Assembly: GCA_947561715.1 (NCBI GenBank)
Contig: OX387204.1
Span: 13,645,001-13,709,000 of the forward strand
DNA from: Ascidia mentula
Taxonomy: Eukaryota; Chordata; Ascidiacea; Phlebobranchia; Ascidiidae
Reading direction: 5' to 3'
DNA: 64,000 nt
The notes beneath the pieces were generated by a model that worked only from the letters and a program-made list of their open reading frames with translations, searched no databases and was not told where the DNA came from. Positions within the stretch are counted from its first letter, which is position 1; each line of letters starts with the position of its first letter. Made by a program: the position numbers and the translations under genes. Below, piece by piece: positions 37,759 to 47,417 of the stretch.

Positions 37759-39251
37759 TACCTTTACTTAAGTTTACCAGAACTACGCGGAAATACGGCA
37801 GTTGTTTTTTTTGTTTTTAATTAATCTGACTTTTACATTCTTAAATCCAAACATCCCCAAAACCAAGTTTAGACGTGGAGCAACGTATTTCGAAGATGGT
37901 TAAACAAGGTTAATAGACAGGCACAGGAAAAGGGAAAATTTCCTTTAACCGCCATGTGAATCAGACAAAATCGTCACTTTCTATTTAAATTACTTACATA
38001 AGCCAAGAAGCACGTCAAATGACGTTTACTTAAAGTGTATTTGACACAGAATATTTGGAATGAAAAATAACACAGTAAGCCAACTAATTTTAAAAAAATT
38101 GGCAAAAATGAATTTCAGAGATACAGGTGATCAAAGTTTAAACCGTTGTGAACGCAATCGAGCAGACGCTACCAAAAATGTGCGACGTAGTTCAGACGCA
38201 GCAGCATGCTCACAGTAACTGGCAACTGCCAACAAGCGATTTGCTGCAAGCCTGAGCGCGGTGAAGGCATATAGAAGAGTCATGCCCTGATTTGAAGATT
38301 TGGAAGTTCTCAAACAATTTTGGACCAAGACGCACTGTCCTCTCGCTCAATATATGGATGTTATTTAAAATAGACTTCTAGCTCAGTCAAACGGATAGTA
38401 TTCAGCACCACCCACACGGATGTTATTTAAAACACATCTCTTCAACCTGCGTTCCGTGGAACCATAATGTACCGGGAATCAGTCCAAGGGTTCCGTCAAT
38501 TTCAAGCGTTGCAAGTCATTTGCATGCAAGTCATTAATTTATGAAATTAATAGCATTAAAATGCAATATCCTGTTGAACTATACATTTATGCACGGAGAG
38601 CGTGTTTGTGTAAAATATGTGTTTTTCTTCCTCCGTTTGTAGAACGTTTATTATTTTTAAAAAGCCTTTCGTCTTGTGGAAATATTCCGTCACAACTTAT
38701 TTTGTTCCAGCGCATTTATCAGATTGGAGAGCAATGAAATGTACACAAATTAGCATCAACAAAAAAGCGACTAAACAAAGTTGATTTCTTAATTTTGCAT
38801 GAACACGTGTTTACAAATCCAAAATCAGAATACAATGTTAGCGAGACAGAAAAAAAAGAGCAATGAAACGGATTAGCTCAAGCAGGTAAAAATGCAAGCG
38901 TTGGAAAATCCACTAACGCAAAAATAACAAACGACAGATCAGGCTACTGGTTCAATTTCAGACAAAATGCAGGCAAATTTTCAAAACAAGATATCACTAG
39001 TTCTAAGTCGACATTTCAAACAGAATATCTCCGACTATAGTTACACAAAAGTCTCTAAAAGCTTAGTCGCAAAAATAATGCCTCTCGAACAATCGTCGCA
39101 CCTCACGCATTCTACCACCAATGTTGTGAGGTATATGTTGTAATTCGCGTAATTCATTACGTATTATCGACAAAGCTAGTGGCTGCTTTGTCCTTGCAAT
39201 TCATTTACCGGTATTTTGCTTTGATACTTTACGCGAAACTTTTCATCAAAG
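37759..39251. other. Intergenic stretch between convergent genes
   Basis: No coding exon is seen. It separates transporter B (+) from a methyltransferase gene (-), so it should hold both 3' ends. The sequence is AT-rich with no recognised repeat. Confidence 0.5.
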
Positions 39252-40540
39252 CTACATCTTTTGGTAAACATAGAAATTGGCTTCCCCCAAATAATACATT
39301 AGACTTGTTGGACATTTTTCAACCAATTTCATTCTTTCGGAATTTAAAAGATCTTCCACAGCTTTCCTTAAAAGTTCATCGTGCTTCTTGCATCTTGTTG
39401 GTCTTATGCTGAAAATGACATAGCCACTTGGTTTGGTGACATCCAGCATGGCCTGAAATACACGTAACAGATTCCAAATTCACGCAAAACTTTCAAGGAT
39501 AGATATCAAACACCATGTTAATGAGTAACAAATAAAATATTAAACACTGATTGGATGATGGACGACATTATGTTACAACTTTGGACAGGAATGTTACATG
39601 TAAAGGCGGTAAATGTGAAAACCTCCCATTAAATAAATTTCAACAAAATTCCCATGTGTTTGTGTTAATACTCCGTATTATCTTCTTAATTGTCAAACAT
39701 GTTTTTTACTCTCATTGTCACATGTAAACAAAGTTTGACCCAAAACTAACCTCAACAGCCGAAGCCGGACAGTTGTTCGGTAAAAACGCTCCTACCGCCA
39801 GAACAGCATCGTATGTCATGTTACGCAGCGGAAACGTCCCGACGATAGAATGACAGACAATATTTCTAAACATATTGTAGTTTCTGCGAACCATATAATC
39901 CCGAAAAAATGTTTTCAAGTGTTTATACCTCAAATTTAGTTTTCTTCTGCTTGCAACGTAAAGCATGTTTATGTTGGCATCCAAGATATCTATTTCTCCG
40001 TCAAAATCCACAGTTTTACGTAAATTGTAGGCAACTCCACCGGTACCTTGTCATAATATGTATGCATTGCCAAATTACAGTGTTTAACCAACTTTTCATT
40101 TTTAGTATAGAATACTAAATCTTAGAAGCAGAGAAATACAATGTGTAGCTTTGCATTTAAGTGTGATACTAATAATCAAAGCTTTTAAGTAGTCTTGTAC
40201 GCATTTTGAACAACATGAAAACCAACACAATTAAAGTGATTTAAACAGGCGATTTTATTTGACCCTGTTCTACACATAGAAACACTAAACACGAAACCTC
40301 AAAATAATACGATAAAAACTTACCGGCACCAACGTCCAGGACAACTGTTTCTTCACTCTTCCCAACATATTTTACACAAAGTTTAGCTGCAATTTTTGGC
40401 AGGTCTCCGATGCATAAGTTGTTCGCGGCTTCCTCATCATACACAGAGCTCCACTTGTCGTATATAGACTGTGATGAATCGAAGTCGTTTGTCTTTAGTT
40501 CCTCGGACCACCAAATCGAATTAGATTGTTCTATTTCCAT
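39252..40540 (-). CDS. METTL27-like SAM-dependent methyltransferase, copy 3
   Basis: A diverged paralogue of the gene at 25290-26190, on the opposite strand. Coding exons on the minus strand are 40540-40324, 40046-39929, 39865-39751 and 39452-39252, giving 216 residues, with the same intron phases as copy 2. SAM motif I reads LDVGAGTGGVAYNL; the following acidic strand is DILDANINML, and the late strand is MLDVTKPSGYVIFSIR. Here intron 1 has an ordinary GTAAGT donor, unlike the GC donor of the plus-strand copies. An earlier acceptor for exon 3 (after TTCGCAG) would also keep frame and add a few residues, so that boundary is uncertain. The substrate is unknown. Confidence 0.8.
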
Positions 40541-41029
40541 TGATCTGCTTTTCTTGTCAGCCCTGCATTAGAATATTATCTTTACTGGAACATGCTTTCT
40601 TGAAACGCAACATTTATTGTTTCAATAAAATTTTATCTACGTTTTACAATTCTGCACGGTCTGCTTCCCTCGGAGCGCAAGTTCTGCTTCTGATTCGATC
40701 TCGTGGAAAGCCTTTCAGGAACAATGGGCGCGGTTTCCGCTTTGTTTTCCTCTTCGACAGCTTCCCTTTACACAGCATTACGCTACAGATCGTTACCCTT
40801 TTCGGTTGCATGTTTCAAGGCAAGTAAATTTGCGCTGACCAGGAGGAAACTCTTCCCTTTTTGACACTGATGCAACTCCTCCCTTCTTCCAGAGAGGTGA
40901 TGCGACCTTTCCGTTATATCTATCTGGAAATTGATGATCGACACATTTTTGTTGTTGATAAACTGAAGAAACTCGTATTCTATAGTTTTTGTGTTGTTTT
41001 CGCAGGTAAACAAAAATGTACTCAAAACT

Positions 41030-41155
41030 TGCCGCTACAGCCGGGCAGTTGTTTGGGAAAAACGCTGCCATACGGTCAGAACAGCATCATATGTCCCGTT
41101 ACGCAGCGGAAACGTTCGGACGACAGAATGACAGATAATATTTCTCAACATATTG
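41030..41155 (-). pseudogene. Relic exon of a fourth METTL27-like gene
   Basis: On the minus strand this segment closely matches exon 3 of the methyltransferase at 39751-39865, including the runs ACGTTTCCGCTGCGTAAC and CCAAACAACTGCCCGGCTG. A one-base insertion near GTATGGCAGCG breaks the frame, and no matching exons 1, 2 or 4 are seen around it. I read it as the remnant of a duplicated gene. Confidence 0.7.
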
Positions 41156-43080
41156 TTCACAGTATCAGTTTTAAAATGTAATTACCGAAACGCAACCGTT
41201 TGCTTTCGTTCATTTCATTTACACTGAAGCACACGCACCGGTTGTTGAAATTGAACTGTTTCCTTTTTAATGTGATGATAAAACAGCTGGGTACTACTTC
41301 CTTTGTTATTATCGAGCATGTATCTGTCTTCTATCGACGTTTTTGGAAAACCCCTCATCACAAAAAGAAAGCGGCAGAGCGGATTAAACAAAAAATAGTG
41401 CTCATTGCGTGAGCGACAGAACGAATAAGAAATTCGCACTAATAGGCGTGTTGCTTGGTTTAGTGTACGTGGGCTAATGCAACAATGAAAAAGTCGAGAT
41501 AATTAGAAATCACAATACCACAGAGCGATACGAAACAGCTATTTTGCTCGAACTTATCAACTGCATCATGATCAACCGAACCGTGACATCAAGGGCATGA
41601 AAACCTATGAGTCAATAATTTTTATTATTTTGTGCACCGAAAATAAACGAAACAGGATAAACGATAGTCGTCACATAGATTGCAGATATGAAATATTTTA
41701 ACGACTCGCACGCTAGAAGGTTTCTTGAAGCAGATCTTTTGATTCCGACACTTGTCAAGATTATATGAAATTATACTCCAAGAAACAAGTTTGCGTAGAG
41801 GGACGTATTTATCACCTTGCATTAAATGTGAGTTATGAAGTATAAAATAATACTCCACACACCTAATAAAAATGACGCATTAGCAATTTGCTCGAGCGTA
41901 ATTGCGGATTGCTCGTGGTAGACCCGTAATTACAACCTTTTGTTGAACCACAAAGATGGCCTTTTTAAACTGGACGAGGCAGCTTTTTTGTTGTAGCTGT
42001 CGGGTCGGTAGAGGGGATTTGCGAACTGATGCAGAATTTCGTGATATAAAAAAGGGTATTCTTGTTAGCAGTTCAGGCAGACTGAAATTCGATTAGCAAG
42101 AATGTGGGGAACTTTTGATCTCCACGAAATGCGAGGGTATTTTACGAATGTAAAGGCGTAGATGGGTTGCATTATTTAGGCCTCACAAAGCCGTTTTGCA
42201 TAAGTTCACGTGCAGCAACCGAGGAAGCATCACTATAGTCAGCTTGATAAAGCGTCAAGTTTTTAGTAAACTTGCAAAACGTCCAGGAACAGTCGATTGG
42301 TTTTAAATGTGTATAATTTATTTACGTGACATGCATTTTATAAATATTCCTGCCATCTTCGTGAAGCCAAAACGTTGAGTAAAACTCCGGCAACATGGGC
42401 TGCCGACCCATGACCAAAAATATCATAAGCTTCTATGTGAGTAAAGTGGAGAATTACAATGTAAAAAATAGGACACTGTCACATAGGATAAAGCTTAGTG
42501 AAGATATAGCCTCGAACTTCACTACTTAGTCACGTTTTCTCGACGGAAATTTGAGGCGTCTGGTCGTAATCACGATCAATCAAAGTGGAATGTCGAAAGA
42601 CGTTGAACGATATGGTTTATGCAAAAACAGTAATTGTTTATTTTCCATATGTTCTGTGTGATGTCAGTGCATGGATTAACTGAATTTAGACAGGAAGGCG
42701 CGAAATCTTCACAAACCAAAACGGTTTCGTTGTTCATGCCAACCCGAAATAGCAGTTGCAGCACGCAAATGAACCGGATAAATTTAGAAAAATGACTAAT
42801 ACGATAAATTTAGAAGCCAATAGACTCATCACAAGTTGTTGACATCAATTTCACTTCCGATTCTTCCCCAAAGAAACTTACTTCATAACACATTAGCAAT
42901 CTCACGATGCCTAAAGTTACATAATTTTCACATGCGCCGAATGTGGTCGTTCCATTAATGTCAGCGATACAGCGATCGTGTTTGGTTTGCGGTTGACAGA
43001 AAAGTTTCTGAACTATAACATGCGGTTATGACTCAAAAACCGATTCGTTTCTATTTAATTGTGGGGTCGCAGAAACGTAC
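41156..43080. other. Intergenic stretch before the receptor cluster
   Basis: No coding exon, RNA gene or clear repeat is seen. Short open frames on both strands match nothing I know. Confidence 0.5.
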
Positions 43081-43094
43081 GAGCTTCATCTGCA

Positions 43095-43286
43095 TATAAG
43101 TGCGTGGAGTGTGAGTTGCAGGGACTTCGTGACAAAACTTGCTCGTGAGTCATTCTGCGGTAAGGTTTTATATTAACGTGTGCGAAGCAACAGATACAAC
43201 AAATCACAAGTGAAGTTTTGAGCAAACAATTTTCGACAAGACAATTTGTGCATTTAGGTTAGCCGTATTTGTTCGTGTATTTGCAG
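43095..43286 (+). promoter_or_regulatory. Likely promoter and 5' untranslated exon of receptor 1
   Basis: A TATA-like element (TATAAG, 43095-43100) is followed about 60 bp later by a good donor (GCG|GTAAGG, intron from 43160). The matching acceptor (TTTGCAG, ending 43286) lies 16 bp before the start codon. The duplicated copy (receptor 2) matches only from about 43178 onward, so it has the acceptor but not the TATA element, the exon or the donor. Confidence 0.45.
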
Positions 43287-45748
43287 AAAAACCTTTGACA
43301 AAATGTGGCTTCTGTGTATTTTGGTGTTTGTCATTGCGGCGACAGGCGGCTCGCAAGGTCTATCCGAACCTACAACCGAAAATGTCGACTTGGGCAAAAA
43401 TGAAACAATTCCATGTATTTATGTGCCTGGGCTTTACTTGGGAAGCCGAATACGCGAGTTGGATTGCTGCAACGAGACCGTTGAATTGTACGAGCTGAAC
43501 TGGATAATGAAGCGAGCGTACTTGACGCGGTATCTTCGCACCCTGAAAGACTGGAAGTGCCCGCAGTTTGCTGAGGAATGCAACCGTCGAACTTTCGCTT
43601 ACAATAGCTTCGGCAGCAACGTTTACGACCACTTTTGCAACCATGAACAGCTGATGAGCAATTGCTACGAAAAAGTGAGTGCAGCAGTCGAGCGTAGGGA
43701 AAATTCAGGAAGCCAAAGAAGTAATGAAGTGAATTCCAACGCCAATTCGAAAGAGGACAATTGGATGCTCCTTACAAACCGACTGAAGAAGATTAAGTTT
43801 ACTATCGATGATTTAAAGGACACTTGCCTTCAAGTTGCTTTGTACGAAACAGGCGACAAGACAAAATACCAAGAAATCAAGTCTGCCGAGATTCCAACCT
43901 GCGGTCTATTTTGGGGAGGATTCGACGCCGATTCTTTAGAAAGAGAAACAATATCTCCTTGGACTATATCTAATCTATGGTGAGACACAGTTGTTAAACT
44001 ACGTTATTTGTTTATATCTGTTTATATGTTTTCTGTACATGCACTTCCAGCTCAATGCTGCGCATGTCTATTTAACCAATGCTAAAATTTTCTTTCCAGG
44101 TGTAAATTGAACCTGGTGATAATAGATGTCGTGTGTGCGATCCTCGGCCTCATCATCAGCGTGGTCAACATCACAGTTATTGGCGTGTTCGTCGCCAACC
44201 GCGAAATACGCCACAGTCAGGGAATTTACAAAATCTCCCTGGCTGTAGCCGACCTCCTGGTCGGAATCATCGTCTTTCCCACTTTCATAGTCAGTCTTTG
44301 GATGGCAACACACACTCCTCTGGAGCCATACGACTCTGAATTGCCTTCGTACATCAATGGAACGCCAAGTACAGAGGAATTTGCTCAGCTATTATCAGCT
44401 GTTCCCTACCACAAAGTTTTGCGATACTCCGAAAGTTATCTCAATTTCGTCGGGTTTTTCACGATCTCCTCACTAACAGTGTCAATATTTACCCTCACTG
44501 TAGCTGGTTCTGATCGGTTAGTGGCTGTGCGCAAGCCTTTGAGCTATCGCAAAGACAAAGCACGAAGGCTAGCCATCCGATTGTCTTTGCTTGTTTGGTT
44601 TATTGCCATAACCTTCGCTGTTTCAGCCATTTTCGTACCATCTCTCAGCTACGTATTGATAGCATCGTTTTTCACTTCTTTGGCAGGCCGCGAGGCCAAT
44701 ATCCTCTACGCTGTCCTCATATACATACCCTTGTTTGTTATGTGGGGTGTCTGTATTGCAACTTACATTTACACGCGACAACACGGCAAGATACGGCGCA
44801 ATTTAACAAAGGCATCTTCCACTGGCAAAATTCGTTCGATTGAAAACAGACTCGCCCGCACGCTTGTTCTCATGGTTGGCGCCTTCACGATGAGCGTTTT
44901 TTCAGCGCTGGTCATGCTACTGACAACCTCATTTATTTCAACAACCCACACCTCTCAACCACGTGTATTCGAGCCAGACGTTATGAAAATTGTAGTATCG
45001 GTCAATTTCGTCTCGTTTCTGCTCTTAGCATGCAACAGCTTGTGGAATTTTTTTATTTACAACGGCCGCAACGTGGAGTTTCGCAAAGCGGTTCGCAAAA
45101 TTACCAGAAAACTCGCCAAGAAATCAGGCTTCCTCCGATGTAGCGACACAATCGGTCTGTGTTGCCGGAGGGTTGCCTACCATGGACGAAGACGCTTGTC
45201 GTCGTTCCCCACAGTTACCGGGCTCTACGCAGATCGTAAAAAGAGCTCTTCGTCGGAGCCGACAACAGCTATGTCTCAAGCCTTTTCCAGAAACAAATTG
45301 GACAGCAATGGTGAAAATTCGGTTTTTTCATCCGGAGCAAAGAGCTCCGTTATGGCACCAAAGACTATCTGTTCAAACACGAGAGGGACGGACTTGCTTC
45401 CGGAGGATAAGAAGAGAAAGAAGAAGGGAAGAGAAGAGGAGCTGGCACGTGACACCTCCATCTTCCGTTCGTTTGTGATCGACGCGCACGCAGATCACCT
45501 TTTCGAATCGGTTATGGATAACATTGACGAAGAGGTCTTTTCGCCGACAGCAAAAAAAACATAACAGTGTCGGTGTAAAGCATTGCCTGTTTTGACCATT
45601 TGCAAAATATGTTCAAAAAACCTGCAATTCACGACTTAGAGTGTTCATGAAATCGCTTCTAGTGCTTTTGGTTCGTGTTGCGCCACTACTGACCTTTCTA
45701 TAACTAAACAGGAAGTTCCAAAACTTATAGTTGTGGTTTATAGGGTAT
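43178..45748 (+). repeat. Segmental duplication, parent copy with receptor 1
   Basis: This 2.57-kb block is repeated at 47418-49988 at an offset of about 4.24 kb. Both edges are sharp: the left starts at CGTGTGCGAAGCAACA, inside the 5' intron, and the right ends about 180 bp after the stop codon. Confidence 0.9.
43303..45564 (+). CDS. Cys-rich-ectodomain seven-helix receptor 1
   Basis: A predicted cell-surface receptor; ligand and signalling partner are unknown. Exons 43303-43979 and 44100-45564 join in phase 2 to give 713 residues. Exon 1 encodes a signal peptide and a roughly 200-residue ectodomain (ELDCC, WKCPQFAEEC, FGSNVYDHFC), which I cannot assign to a named family. Exon 2 encodes seven hydrophobic helices of rhodopsin type: LAVADLLVG keeps the TM2 Asp, and DR is kept at the end of TM3 (SDRLVAV). 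There is no Cys at the top of TM3 or in ECL2, TM6 has no CWxP, and TM7 reads NSLWNFFIY in place of NPxxY. A long basic tail contains KKRKKKGREEEL and ends with an FESVMDNID motif. Two ectodomain cysteines found in receptors 3-5 are missing. Confidence 0.85.
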
Positions 45749-46619
45749 ATAGTGTTACGACCGTGGCAAATTGATTTATTTGTTGTTTTAAAGGAATGAT
45801 CTAAAAGTTTTCATTTGCTTACCACTGTATAGACTGCAGAATTTACTATTTGTTGCATACGTCCTGCCAATCATGCCATTGCATGAAATATTAACTGCGT
45901 TGTTGCATACGTTTCACGAATATCGAGGAATATGACGATTTTAGGTTTAAAATTTTCTTGTTAATTGTACTGTTTACTGTTGTTGTAACTGGATTTGGAG
46001 AATTTATTTATAATATCTGATCCAGTATAGGAATATAACAATGGACATCAAAAGGCATTTTTTGATCTTTGAGTATGATTATACAAAATATTTACAAACA
46101 CCAAGCATTTGGTTTCCACCACTTAAAGCGTTTCCCTCATGACATTTGCTTCGTGATGACTTACATCACGAAAATTCTGTACGCCTGGCAAAATATTAAC
46201 ACTGTGCCACCAGGACTAATTAAAACTGCCTAATTGCCGCAACGTGGCAATCTACTTGTTTTGCACAGGAAAATCCAATTAGGGAGACCACAGCCTGAAG
46301 TCTGGTTGCGTAGCAACTACTGTGTGATAAATGTGAAGTCGTTTGTCATTACACGAATTTGCATGATGACGCACATCATAACGCCTGATGTACTAACAAC
46401 ATAACATTGCACAACCGGCACTGGAAATATTCGCACCACACTAAAGAGATTTCGTAAGGAATACTTGCTTTGATTGCTCAAAATATTGTCAACTTGGGCG
46501 TGTGATTGGTGGAGATCTTTTGGTGTACTAGAAATTTAATTTATAAATAAAGTGATTATTTTCGTAAATATTTTGTTGGTATTTAAAATGTACTGCTCTT
46601 CTGGTATAAAATATACGTG
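45749..46619. other. Intergenic stretch after receptor 1
   Basis: No gene is seen. An AATAAA at 46546-46551 could serve receptor 1, but it lies almost 1 kb past the stop codon. Several short ATGACG-type palindromic motifs occur around 46140-46400; I cannot assign them. Confidence 0.4.
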
Positions 46620-47339
46620 CTGTACTTATTCGACGTTTCGTCTGCAATGCGGCGAGACTTCATCAGGTATTGCGCAATTTCAAAGTGAACTACCTCAAAA
46701 CATGCAAGGGCACAAAAAGAAAAAAGGACACGTTGACACCGCTTGTCAAATCACGTGCTAGAGGCAAAAACACCACACACCGCAGGAGGCGCAACAGTTA
46801 CAACAAATTGTTATAAACTGCCGGAAAGAAAACGCATTGTTCTTTGTCGTTGACGCAACCACTATTTTTGTGAATGTGAAGCGACTTAAGAAAGAGCCGC
46901 TTGGTGTGGTCCAACTCCTTTTCCAGAACTTTGGCTTTATCGAATGCAACTTCGTGTCGCAATGTCACCGCATGCTTCTTTGGATATCTTTGGATACGAC
47001 ATCACTTTCAGTCGCGTCATAAAGGCCCTTCCGGTTTCGCCGAAGTATGTACCATTGCAATCCTTGCATGGCATTAAATAGACCCTTCACTTTGGCTATA
47101 GGAAGCCTCCGTAGCAATAGGTCGTGATATTAGATTGCCAAGCGTTGTATGGTGCTTAGTACAGAGTATTATGCCGTAATCTGACGTCAATCTTCGCAAT
47201 GTTACGGTAAGGCCAGGGACGTAGGGAATTACAACTGTTCCGCTAGTGGACGTTTCATGATTATGGGTTACTGTCGGTCTCGCGCTTAACATCCATGCAT
47301 TAGTGTCGTCAAACATGCGCTGCGAACAATCCAATATCC
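46620..47339 (-). mobile_element. Degraded Penelope-like retroelement fragment, minus strand
   Basis: Read on the minus strand, the segment starts with the end of a reverse transcriptase (WMLSARPTVTHNHETSTS, then IPYVPGLTVTLRRL). It continues into the linker and the GIY-YIG-type nuclease with its CKDCNGTYFGETGRAF cluster. It ends in a 3' tail with GATGAAGTC and GCAGACGAAACGTC. Frameshifts and stops show it is dead. RT followed by a C-terminal GIY-YIG domain is the hallmark of Penelope-like elements. The rest of the element is missing. Confidence 0.75.
46631..46666 (-). ncRNA. Hammerhead-ribozyme-like core in the Penelope-like tail
   Basis: The minus strand holds CTGATGA, then a short GTCT/AGAC stem around an 11-base loop, then GAAAC and GTC. 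These are the conserved core blocks of hammerhead ribozymes, which are known in Penelope-like elements. One extra A after CTGATGA is a bulge not found in active forms, and I could not find a clear stem I. It is probably a decayed relic. Confidence 0.3.
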
Positions 47340-47388
47340 TGCATGGATGTTAAGCGCGAGACCGGCAGTAACCCATAGGCATGAAACG
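47250..47388. repeat. Foldback formed by head-to-head retroelement copies
   Basis: Arms at 47250-47299 and 47340-47388 are inverted copies, near-perfect over the inner 38 bp (one mismatch), with a 40-bp spacer. Each arm encodes the same piece of Penelope-like reverse transcriptase (MLSARPxVTHxHET), one per strand, so the two copies lie head to head. Confidence 0.8.
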
Positions 47389-47417
47389 AAACCGGAAGTC
47401 ATCATAAGACTCATCAA
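47340..47417 (+). mobile_element. Penelope-like fragment, plus strand, 5' part
   Basis: The plus strand encodes MLSARPAVTHRHETKPEV and a few more codons before the duplicated receptor block begins at about 47418. The same orientation of element resumes at 50018 after that block, with about 300 bp of the element missing between the two parts. Confidence 0.65.

Noticed and set aside
43303-43979. Frizzled-type CRD for the receptor ectodomain
   Set aside because: The cysteine order and spacing (CC pair, CPxFxEEC, VYDxFC, WCGF, WTC) do not follow the ten-Cys Frizzled pattern I know, and the seven-helix part is rhodopsin-type, not class F.
44100-45564. Assignment of the receptors as biogenic-amine receptors
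   Set aside because: The TM2 and TM3 look broadly amine-receptor-like, but the position expected for Asp 3.32 is Thr in all the receptors counted, and the usual disulfide is absent.
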